Under the pieces are notes generated by a model, which had not been told where the DNA came from, searched no databases, and saw nothing but the letters and a program-made list of their open reading frames with translations. A DNA stretch of 64,000 bases from Saccharicrinis sp963677245 (lineage in GTDB: Bacteria; Bacteroidota; Bacteroidia; Bacteroidales; Marinilabiliaceae): assembly GCA_963677245.1 (NCBI GenBank), contig OY781921.1, positions 4,340,001 through 4,404,000 of the forward strand, in the 5' to 3' direction. Made by a program: the position numbers and the translations under genes. Shown one piece after another: positions 28,673 through 36,910 of the stretch (positions are counted from its first letter, which is position 1; each line of letters opens with the position of its first letter).

Positions 28673-28864
28673 CAGTTACCAGTTATCAGTTACCAGTTAT
28701 CAGTCCACAGTCTTCAGTCTACAGTAGCCAGTTTTTAATTAGCAGAATACTATTGACTGCCTACTATTGACTGCCCACTGCCTACTGTTTACTGTTCACT
28801 GCATACTGCATACTGCTCACTGTTCACTGCTCATTGTTCACTGTAAACTGTTTACTGTTCACTG
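28673..28864. repeat. Two opposed 7-bp-period arrays between adaptor and permease genes
   Basis: Left half (28673-28736) reads CAGTTAC, CAGTTAT, CAGTTAC, CAGTTAT, CAGTCCA, CAGTCTT, CAGTCTA, CAGTAGC on the plus strand. Right half (about 28745-28864) reads as some sixteen CAGTNNN units on the minus strand (CAGTTTA, CAGTGAA, CAGTGAG, CAGTATG). The halves are head to head and partly complementary. The right half begins inside the last codons of the adaptor gene. Confidence 0.8.
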
Positions 28865-29964
28865 ATAACTACCGGCATTCCTTCGTAAGCATTTTTAATA
28901 ACAGTTGACAATACAGGTTCGTCGCTGTTTAAACCTTCCACAATGGCCAAATCACCCTGACGCATTAACACAGTTACCTGTTTGCGTTGTAGTTTTCCGT
29001 CTTTTACCACGAATAATTGGTTTTGATCATTCAACATCTTACGAGGAAGACTAATGGCGTTTGCAAATGGATTTAGTGAAATATTTGCAGTAAGGAACAT
29101 GCCCTCTTTAAGGTTGGTACCACGAGTACGAATAAAAACTTTTACACTTTGCGATAACTCATCAATATCACCACCAATACGTATAACTTTTCCAGTCCAT
29201 TCGCCTTTAATTTCTGTCGAATTTAAAACAGCCTCAGTACCCGGTTCAATATCGCGCATAGCAGTTAATGGCAGCGTTACTTCAAGGTCGTATACTTCAG
29301 GATTAATAAATGCACCAAGTTCTGTTCCTGGACGAACTGCTTTACCAGCGACTACTTGAGATGAAGTTACAATACCGTTGAATGGTGCTTTGATGGTGTA
29401 CTTGGCAAACTTTTCTTCGCCGGATTGAATATTATAATAACTAGAATAAACGCCTTTGCCACTTAAGAAAAATTTCTCCTGAGAATCATTTGGTTCAGGC
29501 ATAGTTGGTAATTGCTTATTTACATCAATATCCAACACATACTGACGCCATTGAGTATATGCTTCAGGGTAATCCGATTTTAAATCCGGAAGAATAGAAG
29601 TCAGTAAAGTAATAAAGTCACTTTTGGCAGCTAGCAGGGTCATTTTGTATTCCTGTGCATCTACGGCCAGCATAACTTCTCCCTTTTGGTATTTTTTACC
29701 TTCTTTAAATAATTGAGCAGATGCTAACAGTTGTCCATCAACCTGCGAAAAAATCTCGAAACGTTCTACCGCTGTAAGTTTACCAGTAGAAGTTAATTCG
29801 TAAGCTACTTCGCCTGCTTTAGGATAAATTACATCTATTAAAGTGGCTTTAGGTGCTTTGCTTGTAGCTTCCGGAGCCGTTTTTGCAGGCAACGATTTTA
29901 CTATAAATAATACCAACACTATTATAGCAATAGCGGTTGAAATGGCAATGATTCTCTTTTTCAT
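28852..29964 (-). CDS. RND efflux periplasmic adaptor (HlyD/MFP family)
   Basis: 370 residues. N-terminal membrane anchor (about 4-24, IIAISTAIAIIVLVLFIV), lipoyl/barrel-sandwich halves (SQVDGQLLASAQLFKEGKKY near 70; FAKYTIKAPFNGIVTSSQVV near 188), a helical hairpin shorter than usual with a poorly conserved middle, a beta-barrel domain (EVTLPLTAMRDIEPG) and a membrane-proximal domain. It bridges the permease and TolC. Promoter-proximal gene of the operon. The last codons (ISEQ, stop TAA) lie in the first unit of the adjacent 7-bp repeat array, so the repeat contributes to the protein's C-terminus. Confidence 0.9.
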   Translation of the reverse strand: MKKRIIAISTAIAIIVLVLFIVKSLPAKTAPEATSKAPKATLIDVIYPKAGEVAYELTSTGKLTAVERFEIFSQVDGQLLASAQLFKEGKKYQKGEVMLAVDAQEYKMTLLAAKSDFITLLTSILPDLKSDYPEAYTQWRQYVLDIDVNKQLPTMPEPNDSQEKFFLSGKGVYSSYYNIQSGEEKFAKYTIKAPFNGIVTSSQVVAGKAVRPGTELGAFINPEVYDLEVTLPLTAMRDIEPGTEAVLNSTEIKGEWTGKVIRIGGDIDELSQSVKVFIRTRGTNLKEGMFLTANISLNPFANAISLPRKMLNDQNQLFVVKDGKLQRKQVTVLMRQGDLAIVEGLNSDEPVLSTVIKNAYEGMPVVISEQ

Positions 29965-30173
29965 GTGTATATATTTTACTTGTTTTCTACTATGGATTTT
30001 CGCTTACAAAATTGAATTATCAAAGGAAAAGGAAGAAAATTAAAGGAGTGAACCGGTATATTAATGTGTTGAACCGAAAATGGAGCTGATAAATGAGAAA
30101 GAGGGAGGATGAAAGGCAAATAAAGATGTGGTAAGGATTTTTTTAGAGAGAAAGATTAGCTTCTATAAAACAG

Positions 30174-30210
30174 AAGGGACACGCTACGTATCTAATACGT
30201 GCCGTCCCTT
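30174..30210 (-). terminator. Hairpin after DUF4907 gene
   Basis: Arms AAGGGAC (30174-30180) and GTCCCTT (30204-30210) with an inner ACG/CGT pairing. On the minus strand it follows the DUF4907 stop by 19 bases and is followed by CTGTTTTATAG, a short U-rich run. Likely terminator of the Kelch/DUF4907 pair. Confidence 0.55.
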
Positions 30211-30229
30211 GCAATATCACACACCTCAA

Positions 30230-30541
30230 TTAAGAAGTACCTTTAATCCCCAACTGCCTTAGCTCCCCAGCAGATACAGTTGGCGTTTCTTTATTCTTTA
30301 TTTTTGTTAAAACCAGTAAGCCTACTTTTTTAGCGTCTTCCTGATTTGTAAATGGCATATTTCCGCTTAGAACAGGAATGCAATCCTGATGAATAATGCA
30401 CTTGCCATTTTTAATGACTTCGTAACCCCAGTTGTTTTGTTCGTTAAATGTTTTGACTTCCAGAACCGGGTTGTTCGATATCTGGCAACTAGCCAGAATA
30501 ATGGTAGCTACAATACTTATAATATTAATCTTTCTTCTCAT
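30230..30541 (-). CDS. DUF4907 family lipoprotein
   Basis: 103 residues from ATG 30541, which gives a lipoprotein leader with lipobox LASC (Cys19); the longer frame to 30598 is rejected because it masks this leader. The mature part (EVKTFNEQNNWGYEVIKNGKCIIHQDCIPVLSG) matches the short DUF4907 family of Bacteroidota, including the conserved IHQ..IP..SG segment. Function unknown. It overlaps the Kelch gene end by 17 bases, so both are made from one mRNA. Confidence 0.75.
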   Translation of the reverse strand: MRRKINIISIVATIILASCQISNNPVLEVKTFNEQNNWGYEVIKNGKCIIHQDCIPVLSGNMPFTNQEDAKKVGLLVLTKIKNKETPTVSAGELRQLGIKGTS

Positions 30542-31535
30542 ATTCTTCACCTGGTTCCAGTGTCCAAACATCATCAAAAGAGTAGCTTCCGTTTCCACCT
30601 GTTGCTACGTAACCTACATTGTCAATAGTAAAACCAACAGCACCAGATCTGGCCGAACCTTCAAAATCCGTTTTCTGTGTCCAACGATCTTTAGTTGCAT
30701 TGTATTCCCAGGTTTCTGAACTTACATATCCCTGGATTCCTGTGGTTACATAAGCTTTACCTCCAACAACAAATGTTGCACCTAAATATCTTGAAACATT
30801 ATAGTCGTCATCGTAGTCGTCATCTTCGTAGTCAGTTAACTTACCTAATTCAATCCACTGATCGTTTTCTACATCGTACTTATACATATCATCTAAATAC
30901 GAACCGTTATTCAATCCACTTAATACATATGCTTCTCCGTTTAGTACAAAGTTCATTGCATTGGTACGTTTAGATCCACCGACACTAGTAACTTGTGTCC
31001 AACTGTCTGCATCAATATCGTACGACCAGAAATCTTTCAAATAGTTGTCGTCGTAACCGGTTCCTAAATAACCTTTCCCGTCAACATAAAAAGCTGTAGC
31101 GCCATATCTGGCAGAACCAGGAAAATCATTTAATTGCGTCCATTCGTTTGTAGATGGATTGTACTCGTAAAAATCGTTTAGTTTGTCATCACCGTCAAAA
31201 CCGGTTCCGCAATACCCTTTTGTGCTTGAGCTAAATCCAATGGCTCCATTTCGTCCGGCTCCCGGAAGGTCAGCAACCTGTTTCCAGTAGTCTTTTGTTG
31301 CATCGTAAACCCAAAAATCAGTTAATCGCTCCTTATTATCAATATTGTATCCGGTTCCTACATATGCTTTTCCATCAATAGTAAAGCATATGGCCTCCGT
31401 TCTTGGAATTCCATCAAAGTCAGCTTTTCTAATCCAGTTCCCTAAAAAGTCATCGTCATCATCGTTCTTGCATCCCACAAAAGAAATACTGAATATGAAT
31501 AGTGCTAAAAATATTTTATATGCTCGATTTGTCAT
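30525..31535 (-). CDS. Kelch-repeat surface lipoprotein
   Basis: 336 residues with lipobox FVGC (Cys22) and an acidic stretch straight after it (KNDDDDDF), as in surface-exported lipoproteins of Bacteroidota. Six Kelch-type repeats of about 48 residues follow, each with a GRNGAIGF-like strand, GYxGTGYD turn and a YDxxxDxWTQ strand; together they form a beta-propeller. Such proteins are usually binding or scaffolding modules. It overlaps DUF4907 downstream and is divergent from the DUF4270/OMP pair; these families are often neighbours, suggesting a shared surface machine (inference). Confidence 0.85.
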   Translation of the reverse strand: MTNRAYKIFLALFIFSISFVGCKNDDDDDFLGNWIRKADFDGIPRTEAICFTIDGKAYVGTGYNIDNKERLTDFWVYDATKDYWKQVADLPGAGRNGAIGFSSSTKGYCGTGFDGDDKLNDFYEYNPSTNEWTQLNDFPGSARYGATAFYVDGKGYLGTGYDDNYLKDFWSYDIDADSWTQVTSVGGSKRTNAMNFVLNGEAYVLSGLNNGSYLDDMYKYDVENDQWIELGKLTDYEDDDYDDDYNVSRYLGATFVVGGKAYVTTGIQGYVSSETWEYNATKDRWTQKTDFEGSARSGAVGFTIDNVGYVATGGNGSYSFDDVWTLEPGEEYEKKD

Positions 31536-31863
31536 GATAAAATTGAAATGTTAATGATTTAAATACTTCGCAAACATAGTTGGAGTGATTTACACAAAAG
31601 GTATGACTTAGATATACCCATCGTTTTTATCGACCTATTGGAAAAATACACCGATGAATTTGATCGGGTAGAAAAACAGAAAATTGGGCCGGGGCTGTTA
31701 GATGGCTCTATTTTGCAGGGAATATCGCAAAGTCTGTGAAGAAAAAGGTTTTTTCTTTCGAAGAAAAATGGCCTTTCGTCGATAAATATGCCCCATTAAA
31801 CCATAGCATACCTAAACTCTATACAACTTGCCTTTTATTTGTGCGAAAAATAAGCATAAAGAG
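31536..31863. promoter_or_regulatory. Divergent promoter region of Kelch and DUF4270 genes
   Basis: About 330 bases. On the minus strand a -7 element TATGTTTG (31571-31578) lies 36 bases from the Kelch start, with a possible -33 TTTTG near 31595-31599 (spacing short, 16). A hairpin-forming stretch (TTTTTCTT/AAGAAAAA with flanking AAAGG/CCTTT) occurs around 31744-31778, in the DUF4270 leader. Confidence 0.4.
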
Positions 31864-33171
31864 ATGTATAGATTTTTATTTGCATTCATAATATTGGCTG
31901 TGATATTTAGTTCGTGCGATGACCAAAACGAACTGAAAATGGGGCAGGAGTATATGGATAATAATTCCGAGATTATTTTAATTGATGATTTGGAATTAGA
32001 ATTGAGTACAGTACAATTAGATTCAGTTGCCACTTCGGATGCAACGGGAAAACTGGTAGGAAAATTCCAGCACCCTTTGATTGGTGAAATAAATTCCGAA
32101 TCGGTTTGCAGATTAGATCCCCAATTAAGTTACGATATAGAAGATGAGGATATTTTTGATTCTATTACCATTAGTATGTATTACGATGGTTATTATTTGG
32201 GTGATACGGCCGAAGTATATAATTTTTCGGTATATGAACTGGAAACGAACATCGAAGATTTAGATCAATCTTCTTACTATAACTCAACAATTGTTGAAAC
32301 GAGTACAGAACCACTCGGATCATTTTCTATTTTTCCTCGTCCTGCAAAAACAGATAAACTGGAGTTTAGATTGCCTGATGCCTTTGGTAGCAATTGGTTT
32401 AATATGATTATGGAAGAGGCAGATGAAATGAAAGAAAATAGTAAGTTTTATGAATACTTTAATGGTCTTGTTTTTAAAGGCGACGAGAATAATAAAGCAT
32501 TATTAGGTTTTATGGCAGAAGAAGACTCGGTTTGCATTAACCTATATTACCATAGAGTTGGAGAGAGGAGAGAAGAACTTCAAATAAAGTTTGGATCAGA
32601 GGGCGATATCTACGATTTTAATATCTGTCATCATAATAAAGAAAACACTCTTTTAGCATCCTTACAAACACAGGATGAAGAGCTAAAGGCAAGTGAAACA
32701 GGTAATGTGTCGTTTATTCAGGGATCAACAGGGTTAGCTACAAAGGTTAACTTTCCCGGGCTCGCAGAGGTTTTTCAGCTGGTGGAACTCGATCAAATTA
32801 TAAAAGCAGAGTTAATACTTGTTCCTACTAAAGAGTCAGAGGATATCAATGATTTACCCGAGTATCTGATTGCTTACGAATCTGACCGGATCAATAGTTT
32901 AAACGATGTGGTGGAGGATGGTAGCGGAAACACAACGGCTTTGTCTCTCAATCCAGCGGATGATAACTTCGAAAGTCAGGAGTATTACTCCATCGATATT
33001 ACCGATTACATTGTTGAATGCCTGGTAACAGGATATTTCGATAAGGATAACGCTTTATTAATAACGCAAGAAAGCGATGAACTTATCAATACTGTGTCGA
33101 CAGTAATGCTGGGGGCAGAGGATAACGAAGACTATAAGCCTAAACTAGTTCTTTATACCTATTACTATTAA
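31864..33171 (+). CDS. DUF4270 family surface lipoprotein
   Basis: 435 residues from ATG 31864, giving a lipoprotein leader with lipobox FSSC (Cys18) followed by DDQNE; an upstream TTG (31828) adds 12 residues before the leader and is rejected. The body matches the DUF4270 family: ATGKLVGKFQHPLIGEI near the start, IDDLELELSTVQLDS, and the C-terminal signature IDITDYI...LVTGYFDKDNALLI followed by the final LVLYTYYY strand. Function unknown; probably on the outer membrane. It is 10 bases ahead of the outer-membrane protein gene. Confidence 0.82.
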   Translation: MYRFLFAFIILAVIFSSCDDQNELKMGQEYMDNNSEIILIDDLELELSTVQLDSVATSDATGKLVGKFQHPLIGEINSESVCRLDPQLSYDIEDEDIFDSITISMYYDGYYLGDTAEVYNFSVYELETNIEDLDQSSYYNSTIVETSTEPLGSFSIFPRPAKTDKLEFRLPDAFGSNWFNMIMEEADEMKENSKFYEYFNGLVFKGDENNKALLGFMAEEDSVCINLYYHRVGERREELQIKFGSEGDIYDFNICHHNKENTLLASLQTQDEELKASETGNVSFIQGSTGLATKVNFPGLAEVFQLVELDQIIKAELILVPTKESEDINDLPEYLIAYESDRINSLNDVVEDGSGNTTALSLNPADDNFESQEYYSIDITDYIVECLVTGYFDKDNALLITQESDELINTVSTVMLGAEDNEDYKPKLVLYTYYY

Positions 33172-33181
33172 CAGAAATAAA

Positions 33182-34423
33182 ATGCTATATAGATTATATA
33201 ATTTAAGAAGTGGATTGTTGTTGGGTTTATGCCTATGGGTTTTTCAAGTAAACGGACAAAATAGTTCTCCGTCGGCTTATACCTCTTTTGGCATAGGGCG
33301 TATTGAAGAAATTGGTTCGGCCAGGTACAAGGCAATGGGAGGGGCAGGAATTGCTTTACCATCGGCTTATGGTATCAATAGCCTAAACCCGGCTTCGTTG
33401 GCGAATATTCATGCCGAACAAATGTATATTGATTTGGGTATTAAAGGAAATTATACCAGTTATTCTCATAATACACAATCCGGAACCGGACTGTCTGGAG
33501 GTTTAAACAATTTATGGCTGGCCTTTAAGTCAACTAAAAATTTAAAAACAGCAGTGGGTTTAAGGCAATATTCATCGGTGGGATACAATGTGGTTTCATC
33601 CGCATATATTCAGGGAACCTCAACGGCCATTGCTAAAAATTATGAAGGAAGCGGCGGTATAAATCAATTGGCAATCAGTAATGCACTAAAACTGGGAAAT
33701 AACTTTTCATTGGGAGCGCGTGTGTCTTATCTGTTTGGAAAACTGAAAAAGACTGAATTGTTTACTTCCTCTGAAATTGGTGGTGAATTAAGTATTCAAT
33801 ATGCCGACTTTTTGCAGCAATTATATCTCGAAACCGGATTCCAGTATGCCATCCCATTTGAAAAAAGTAAGATTACCATTGGGGGTATTTATAACCTCGA
33901 AACCGTGTTTAAAAGCGATAGAGAAGTACTTACTTCAAGTACGAGCGGAGCCGGAATTACAGAAGAATTAGATGGCGATGATTATAGTTTGCCAGCTCTT
34001 TATGGAGGAGGAATCAGTTGGACTAACCAAAGTGGAATCAAAGTAGCATTTGACTATAAAAATCAGGATTGGAGCGGATTGTATGATGGCAGTAACCTGG
34101 TGCAACTTAAAAATAGCCATTACTTTAATGGAGGAGTAGAGTATTTTAGAAAGAAAAGCAGAAGAGCTAATCCATATCTGTGGCGTATGGGTGGGTTTTA
34201 TCAGGATTCATATATAAAAGTAAAAGGAAATACTATAGTAGACAGAGGAATTACTGCCGGAGTGGGTATTCCTTTACGAACACAAAAATCATATTTAAAT
34301 GTCAGCTTTAAATACGGACACAGAGGTACGCGTAGCGGTAGCCTTATCACCGAAAACTACTACGAAATAGGAGTGAGCATGTCTATGGTGGAAAGCTGGT
34401 TTAGAAAAATGCAGTTTGATTAA
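33182..34423 (+). CDS. Outer-membrane beta-barrel protein (FadL/PorV-like appearance)
   Basis: 413 residues with a signal peptide (about 1-25, ending QVNGQ). The N-terminus SPSAYTSFGIGRIEEIGSAR and AMGGAGIALPSAYGINSLNPASL resemble the start of FadL/TodX and PorV-type barrels (small-residue hatch region, NPA). Many amphipathic strands follow (FKSTKNLKTAVGLRQY, SLGARVSYLFG). Function in transport or as a shuttle for surface lipoproteins is possible but unproven. Co-transcribed with DUF4270; the stop is followed at once by a 7-bp-period array. Confidence 0.8.
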   Translation: MLYRLYNLRSGLLLGLCLWVFQVNGQNSSPSAYTSFGIGRIEEIGSARYKAMGGAGIALPSAYGINSLNPASLANIHAEQMYIDLGIKGNYTSYSHNTQSGTGLSGGLNNLWLAFKSTKNLKTAVGLRQYSSVGYNVVSSAYIQGTSTAIAKNYEGSGGINQLAISNALKLGNNFSLGARVSYLFGKLKKTELFTSSEIGGELSIQYADFLQQLYLETGFQYAIPFEKSKITIGGIYNLETVFKSDREVLTSSTSGAGITEELDGDDYSLPALYGGGISWTNQSGIKVAFDYKNQDWSGLYDGSNLVQLKNSHYFNGGVEYFRKKSRRANPYLWRMGGFYQDSYIKVKGNTIVDRGITAGVGIPLRTQKSYLNVSFKYGHRGTRSGSLITENYYEIGVSMSMVESWFRKMQFD

Positions 34424-34424
34424 C

Positions 34425-34510
34425 GGTTTTCAGTAAACAGTTATCAGTAAACAGTTAACAGTAAGCAGTAATCGGTCGACAGTAATCAATATTCAGTTAG
34501 CAGTAATTAG
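34425..34510 (+). repeat. Degenerate 7-bp-period array after OMP stop codon
   Basis: On the plus strand about 12 units: CGGTTTT, CAGTAAA, CAGTTAT, CAGTAAA, CAGTTAA, CAGTAAG, CAGTAAT, CGGTCGA, CAGTAAT and so on, starting two bases after the TAA stop. Confidence 0.8.
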
Positions 34511-34655
34511 TTTTTAGGGACAGTTGGATGCTTGAACTAAGAGGATATTTATAAAGGGTAAGTAGTTAATTGTTAAAAGTAGAAAGTTAATCGGCGATCG
34601 GAAGAGATAATAAATTAAAGTACAAAGTTAATTTATAATCATAGCTATATTATTC

Positions 34656-34845
34656 ATAATCAAATGAAAAAATATAATAATCAAAGAACAATATAATAGA
34701 AAAAATTAGCTTTGATTCTAATGAAATTAGTTTTGACTCCATATTTTGATATATGATTCAGAATTAACTTATCATGATTTATTTAAAAACAGTTATGATT
34801 TGAATATTATCCGCATTGATGATGAATAATAATTGATTGACTCCT
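34656..34845. repeat. Second degenerate 21-bp-period tract
   Basis: Two neighbouring units start ATAATCAAA (34656, 34677). From 34713 the motif TGA[TC]TC or TGATTT/TGATGA recurs at 34713, 34734, 34754, 34775, 34796, 34817 and 34838, six consecutive steps of 20-21 bases. Unit sequence is AT-rich and differs from the array at 20427-20825. The rest of the 34424-34979 gap holds 7-bp arrays at both ends and otherwise featureless AT-rich DNA. Confidence 0.5.
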
Positions 34846-34927
34846 ATTTAAAGTCATTCCAAGGCCTATTTATGGGTGATTTCTATCTGTAAATTGATAA
34901 ATGCAGGATACTCTTATCGAATTTTAG

Positions 34928-34987
34928 AAAACAGATACTGCTTACTGCAAACTGTTCACTGCTTACTGCAAACTGTTCACTATTGAA
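34928..34987 (-). repeat. Degenerate 7-bp-period array at CBM9-like gene stop
   Basis: On the minus strand: TAGTGAA, CAGTTTG, CAGTAAG, CAGTGAA, CAGTTTG, CAGTAAG, CAGTATC. The TAG stop of the adjacent gene is the first three bases of the array; the preceding CAGTTCA also encodes its last residues. It faces the array at 34425-34510 across the gap. Confidence 0.8.
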
Positions 34988-36101
34988 CTGATAATTTACC
35001 TTTTTCATTAATGGAGTAGGAAAGGCCTGTGTTGGAATTTAAAATGGTGGCCGAATAACTTTTGTTTCGTGCCTGAATTTTGGGTTTAAACATCATGCTG
35101 GAAAGATCGAGACCGGTATCTTTAAGTCCTGCTATTTTATGCGCATAGCGATTGTGCTTTTTATAATGAAGTTGTTGTGCGTAGTAAATATTTCGGAGTT
35201 CCCATTTTACTTTCCTTTCAAATTCCTGCTGATTAATGGCTTGATTTGTTTTGTTCAGGTTTAGCAAATGCCATTCGCCCCAGAACTCAGGCGTGTAAAT
35301 GCTGTTTTCGTCCATATAATTCCAAACCCACTTATCTCCTGGATATTTTATTCCTGTTTCGGGATCAATTAGTTTTTTGTAAATCCCAGAAACTATGACT
35401 GAAGACCAGTGAATACGTTGCACATTGGCTTTCCACATTTCTATGGGTTTGAGTATGTTTTTATCATCCAAAATAAAATTAAAGGGTATGGAGCACTCAA
35501 CCGACCAGTAGGTATCCAGATCGGATGGATTGTTAATGGAGCCTTCAACAAATACTTTGCATCGGGCAGTGTTTTCATCTAATAAAGAAAAACGGAGTAA
35601 GGGAGCAATGCTGTCTCGGTTTCTGTATTCACCGCAAAAATCGCCCAGGGCATTTATCTTTAAAACCACATAATCATACTCATCAGCATCAGCATCAATA
35701 TATAATTCAATAAAATTGTCATCAAAAAAATAGGATTCACAGATATCATGCCTTGACCAAATATGCTGATCGAAAATAACGGCGGCAAAATACAAGGAGT
35801 CACTACTTCTGGCCAATTTGTATTTGGTGCTGTAATCGGCTGTCGCAATGTTATTATCGGCTTCGGAAACCAGTGTTTTACTCCAGGGAATGTCTTTCCA
35901 TTCATCATCTAGTATAATACCATCAATAACCGGCGCTTTAGCTAAAGGGTAAATGTTGTATAGCTTGGGCGATATGTAAGAAGGATGGTTGGGTAAGCCA
36001 TATTCATTGCGACTTTCTACTTTTTCCGAAGCTTCGTTACAAGCGCTCAAAAAAGTAATTAAAATGAGGAACAATATGTAGTATGACTTATTTAATAGCA
36101 T
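34980..36101 (-). CDS. Lipoprotein with CBM9-like carbohydrate-binding domain
   Basis: 373 residues; lipobox LSAC (Cys21). The domain at about 55-255 begins APVIDGIILDDEWKDIPW, the typical opening of the CBM9-like (carbohydrate family 9) fold, continues through DDNFIELYIDADADEYDYVVLKIN and ends with a tryptophan-rich IHWSSV/WGEW segment. A C-terminal stretch (about 290-340) is charged and helical. Proteins of this kind bind or modify sugars at the cell surface; no partner enzyme is adjacent. Its last codons fall in a 7-bp repeat array. Transcribed after the NicO-like gene with an 82-base gap. Confidence 0.8.
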   Translation of the reverse strand: MLLNKSYYILFLILITFLSACNEASEKVESRNEYGLPNHPSYISPKLYNIYPLAKAPVIDGIILDDEWKDIPWSKTLVSEADNNIATADYSTKYKLARSSDSLYFAAVIFDQHIWSRHDICESYFFDDNFIELYIDADADEYDYVVLKINALGDFCGEYRNRDSIAPLLRFSLLDENTARCKVFVEGSINNPSDLDTYWSVECSIPFNFILDDKNILKPIEMWKANVQRIHWSSVIVSGIYKKLIDPETGIKYPGDKWVWNYMDENSIYTPEFWGEWHLLNLNKTNQAINQQEFERKVKWELRNIYYAQQLHYKKHNRYAHKIAGLKDTGLDLSSMMFKPKIQARNKSYSATILNSNTGLSYSINEKGKLSVQ

Positions 36102-36183
36102 ATTTCAGACGTGCGTGGTATTTACAATTTACATTATATATAAAATCCATGCAAGTTTTTACCTATGTTTAAAGTGGCCGTTT

Positions 36184-36897
36184 TTAAATGGGAAAAAACT
36201 GTATAGCAAGGCCCGAAAAAAAGATGATTGCCCCTGCGATAGCGTGAACATATTGTGCGCTTTTTTTCAATGAAATAAACGAAAAACCATAAATGCCTAA
36301 GGTAACGGTACCCAGCATGGTTAATAAGGTGGTAATACTAAACGACAAAGTAACTAAAAACATCCCGGAAATACTTTGTTGAGCGGCCGGATACATGATA
36401 AAAGGTATAAGTACTTCGCACGGACCAAGCACAAAAATGATAAAGAGAACCCATGGTGTAATTACTTTACCTTCTTTTTTTTCGTGAATATGACTATGAT
36501 CGCTGGTGTGGGAATGTTCGTGGGTGTGAACTACGCCGCAACTGTGTAAATGGGTGTGCGTATGTTTTTTGCTTTTGTAAGCTTTTCTTAATCCCCAAAC
36601 GGCATATAGCAAGCCAAAAATAATTAAAGCCCAGGAGGCAAGATTACCTCTTGAGGCTTCAATAATATTTAATTTTTCGAGTCCAACGCCTAAAAATATG
36701 CCAACAAAGCCTAGTAAAACAGAGCTTAATACATGACCTAGGCCACAAAGAAAAGTTAAGCCCAGAATTTTAGTTAGTTTCCAATGCTGCGCTTTTCCAA
36801 TCATAATGAAAGGCAGGTAATGATCCGGACCTAAAATGGTATGAATAAACCCGGCAGATGCCGCAGTTGAAGCTAGTACATGTATGGCTGTTGTCAT
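36184..36897 (-). CDS. NicO/UreH-like metal transporter with His-rich loop
   Basis: 237 residues, six predicted transmembrane helices. The first helix carries HTILGPDHYLPF (about 19-30), comparable to the HxxxxDH metal signature of nickel/cobalt transporters, and helix 2 contains CGLGHVLSS. The cytoplasmic loop at about 108-140 is rich in histidines (HTHTHLHSCGVVHTHEHSH), as in RcnA/NicO metal exporters. Databases often label such proteins UreH-like or sulfite exporter TauE/SafE; metal export or import is more consistent with the loop. It starts 13 bases after the MutS2 stop. No urease or hydrogenase genes are visible. Confidence 0.75.
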   Translation of the reverse strand: MTTAIHVLASTAASAGFIHTILGPDHYLPFIMIGKAQHWKLTKILGLTFLCGLGHVLSSVLLGFVGIFLGVGLEKLNIIEASRGNLASWALIIFGLLYAVWGLRKAYKSKKHTHTHLHSCGVVHTHEHSHTSDHSHIHEKKEGKVITPWVLFIIFVLGPCEVLIPFIMYPAAQQSISGMFLVTLSFSITTLLTMLGTVTLGIYGFSFISLKKSAQYVHAIAGAIIFFSGLAIQFFPI

Positions 36898-36910
36898 ATC
36901 TAATAATTAT

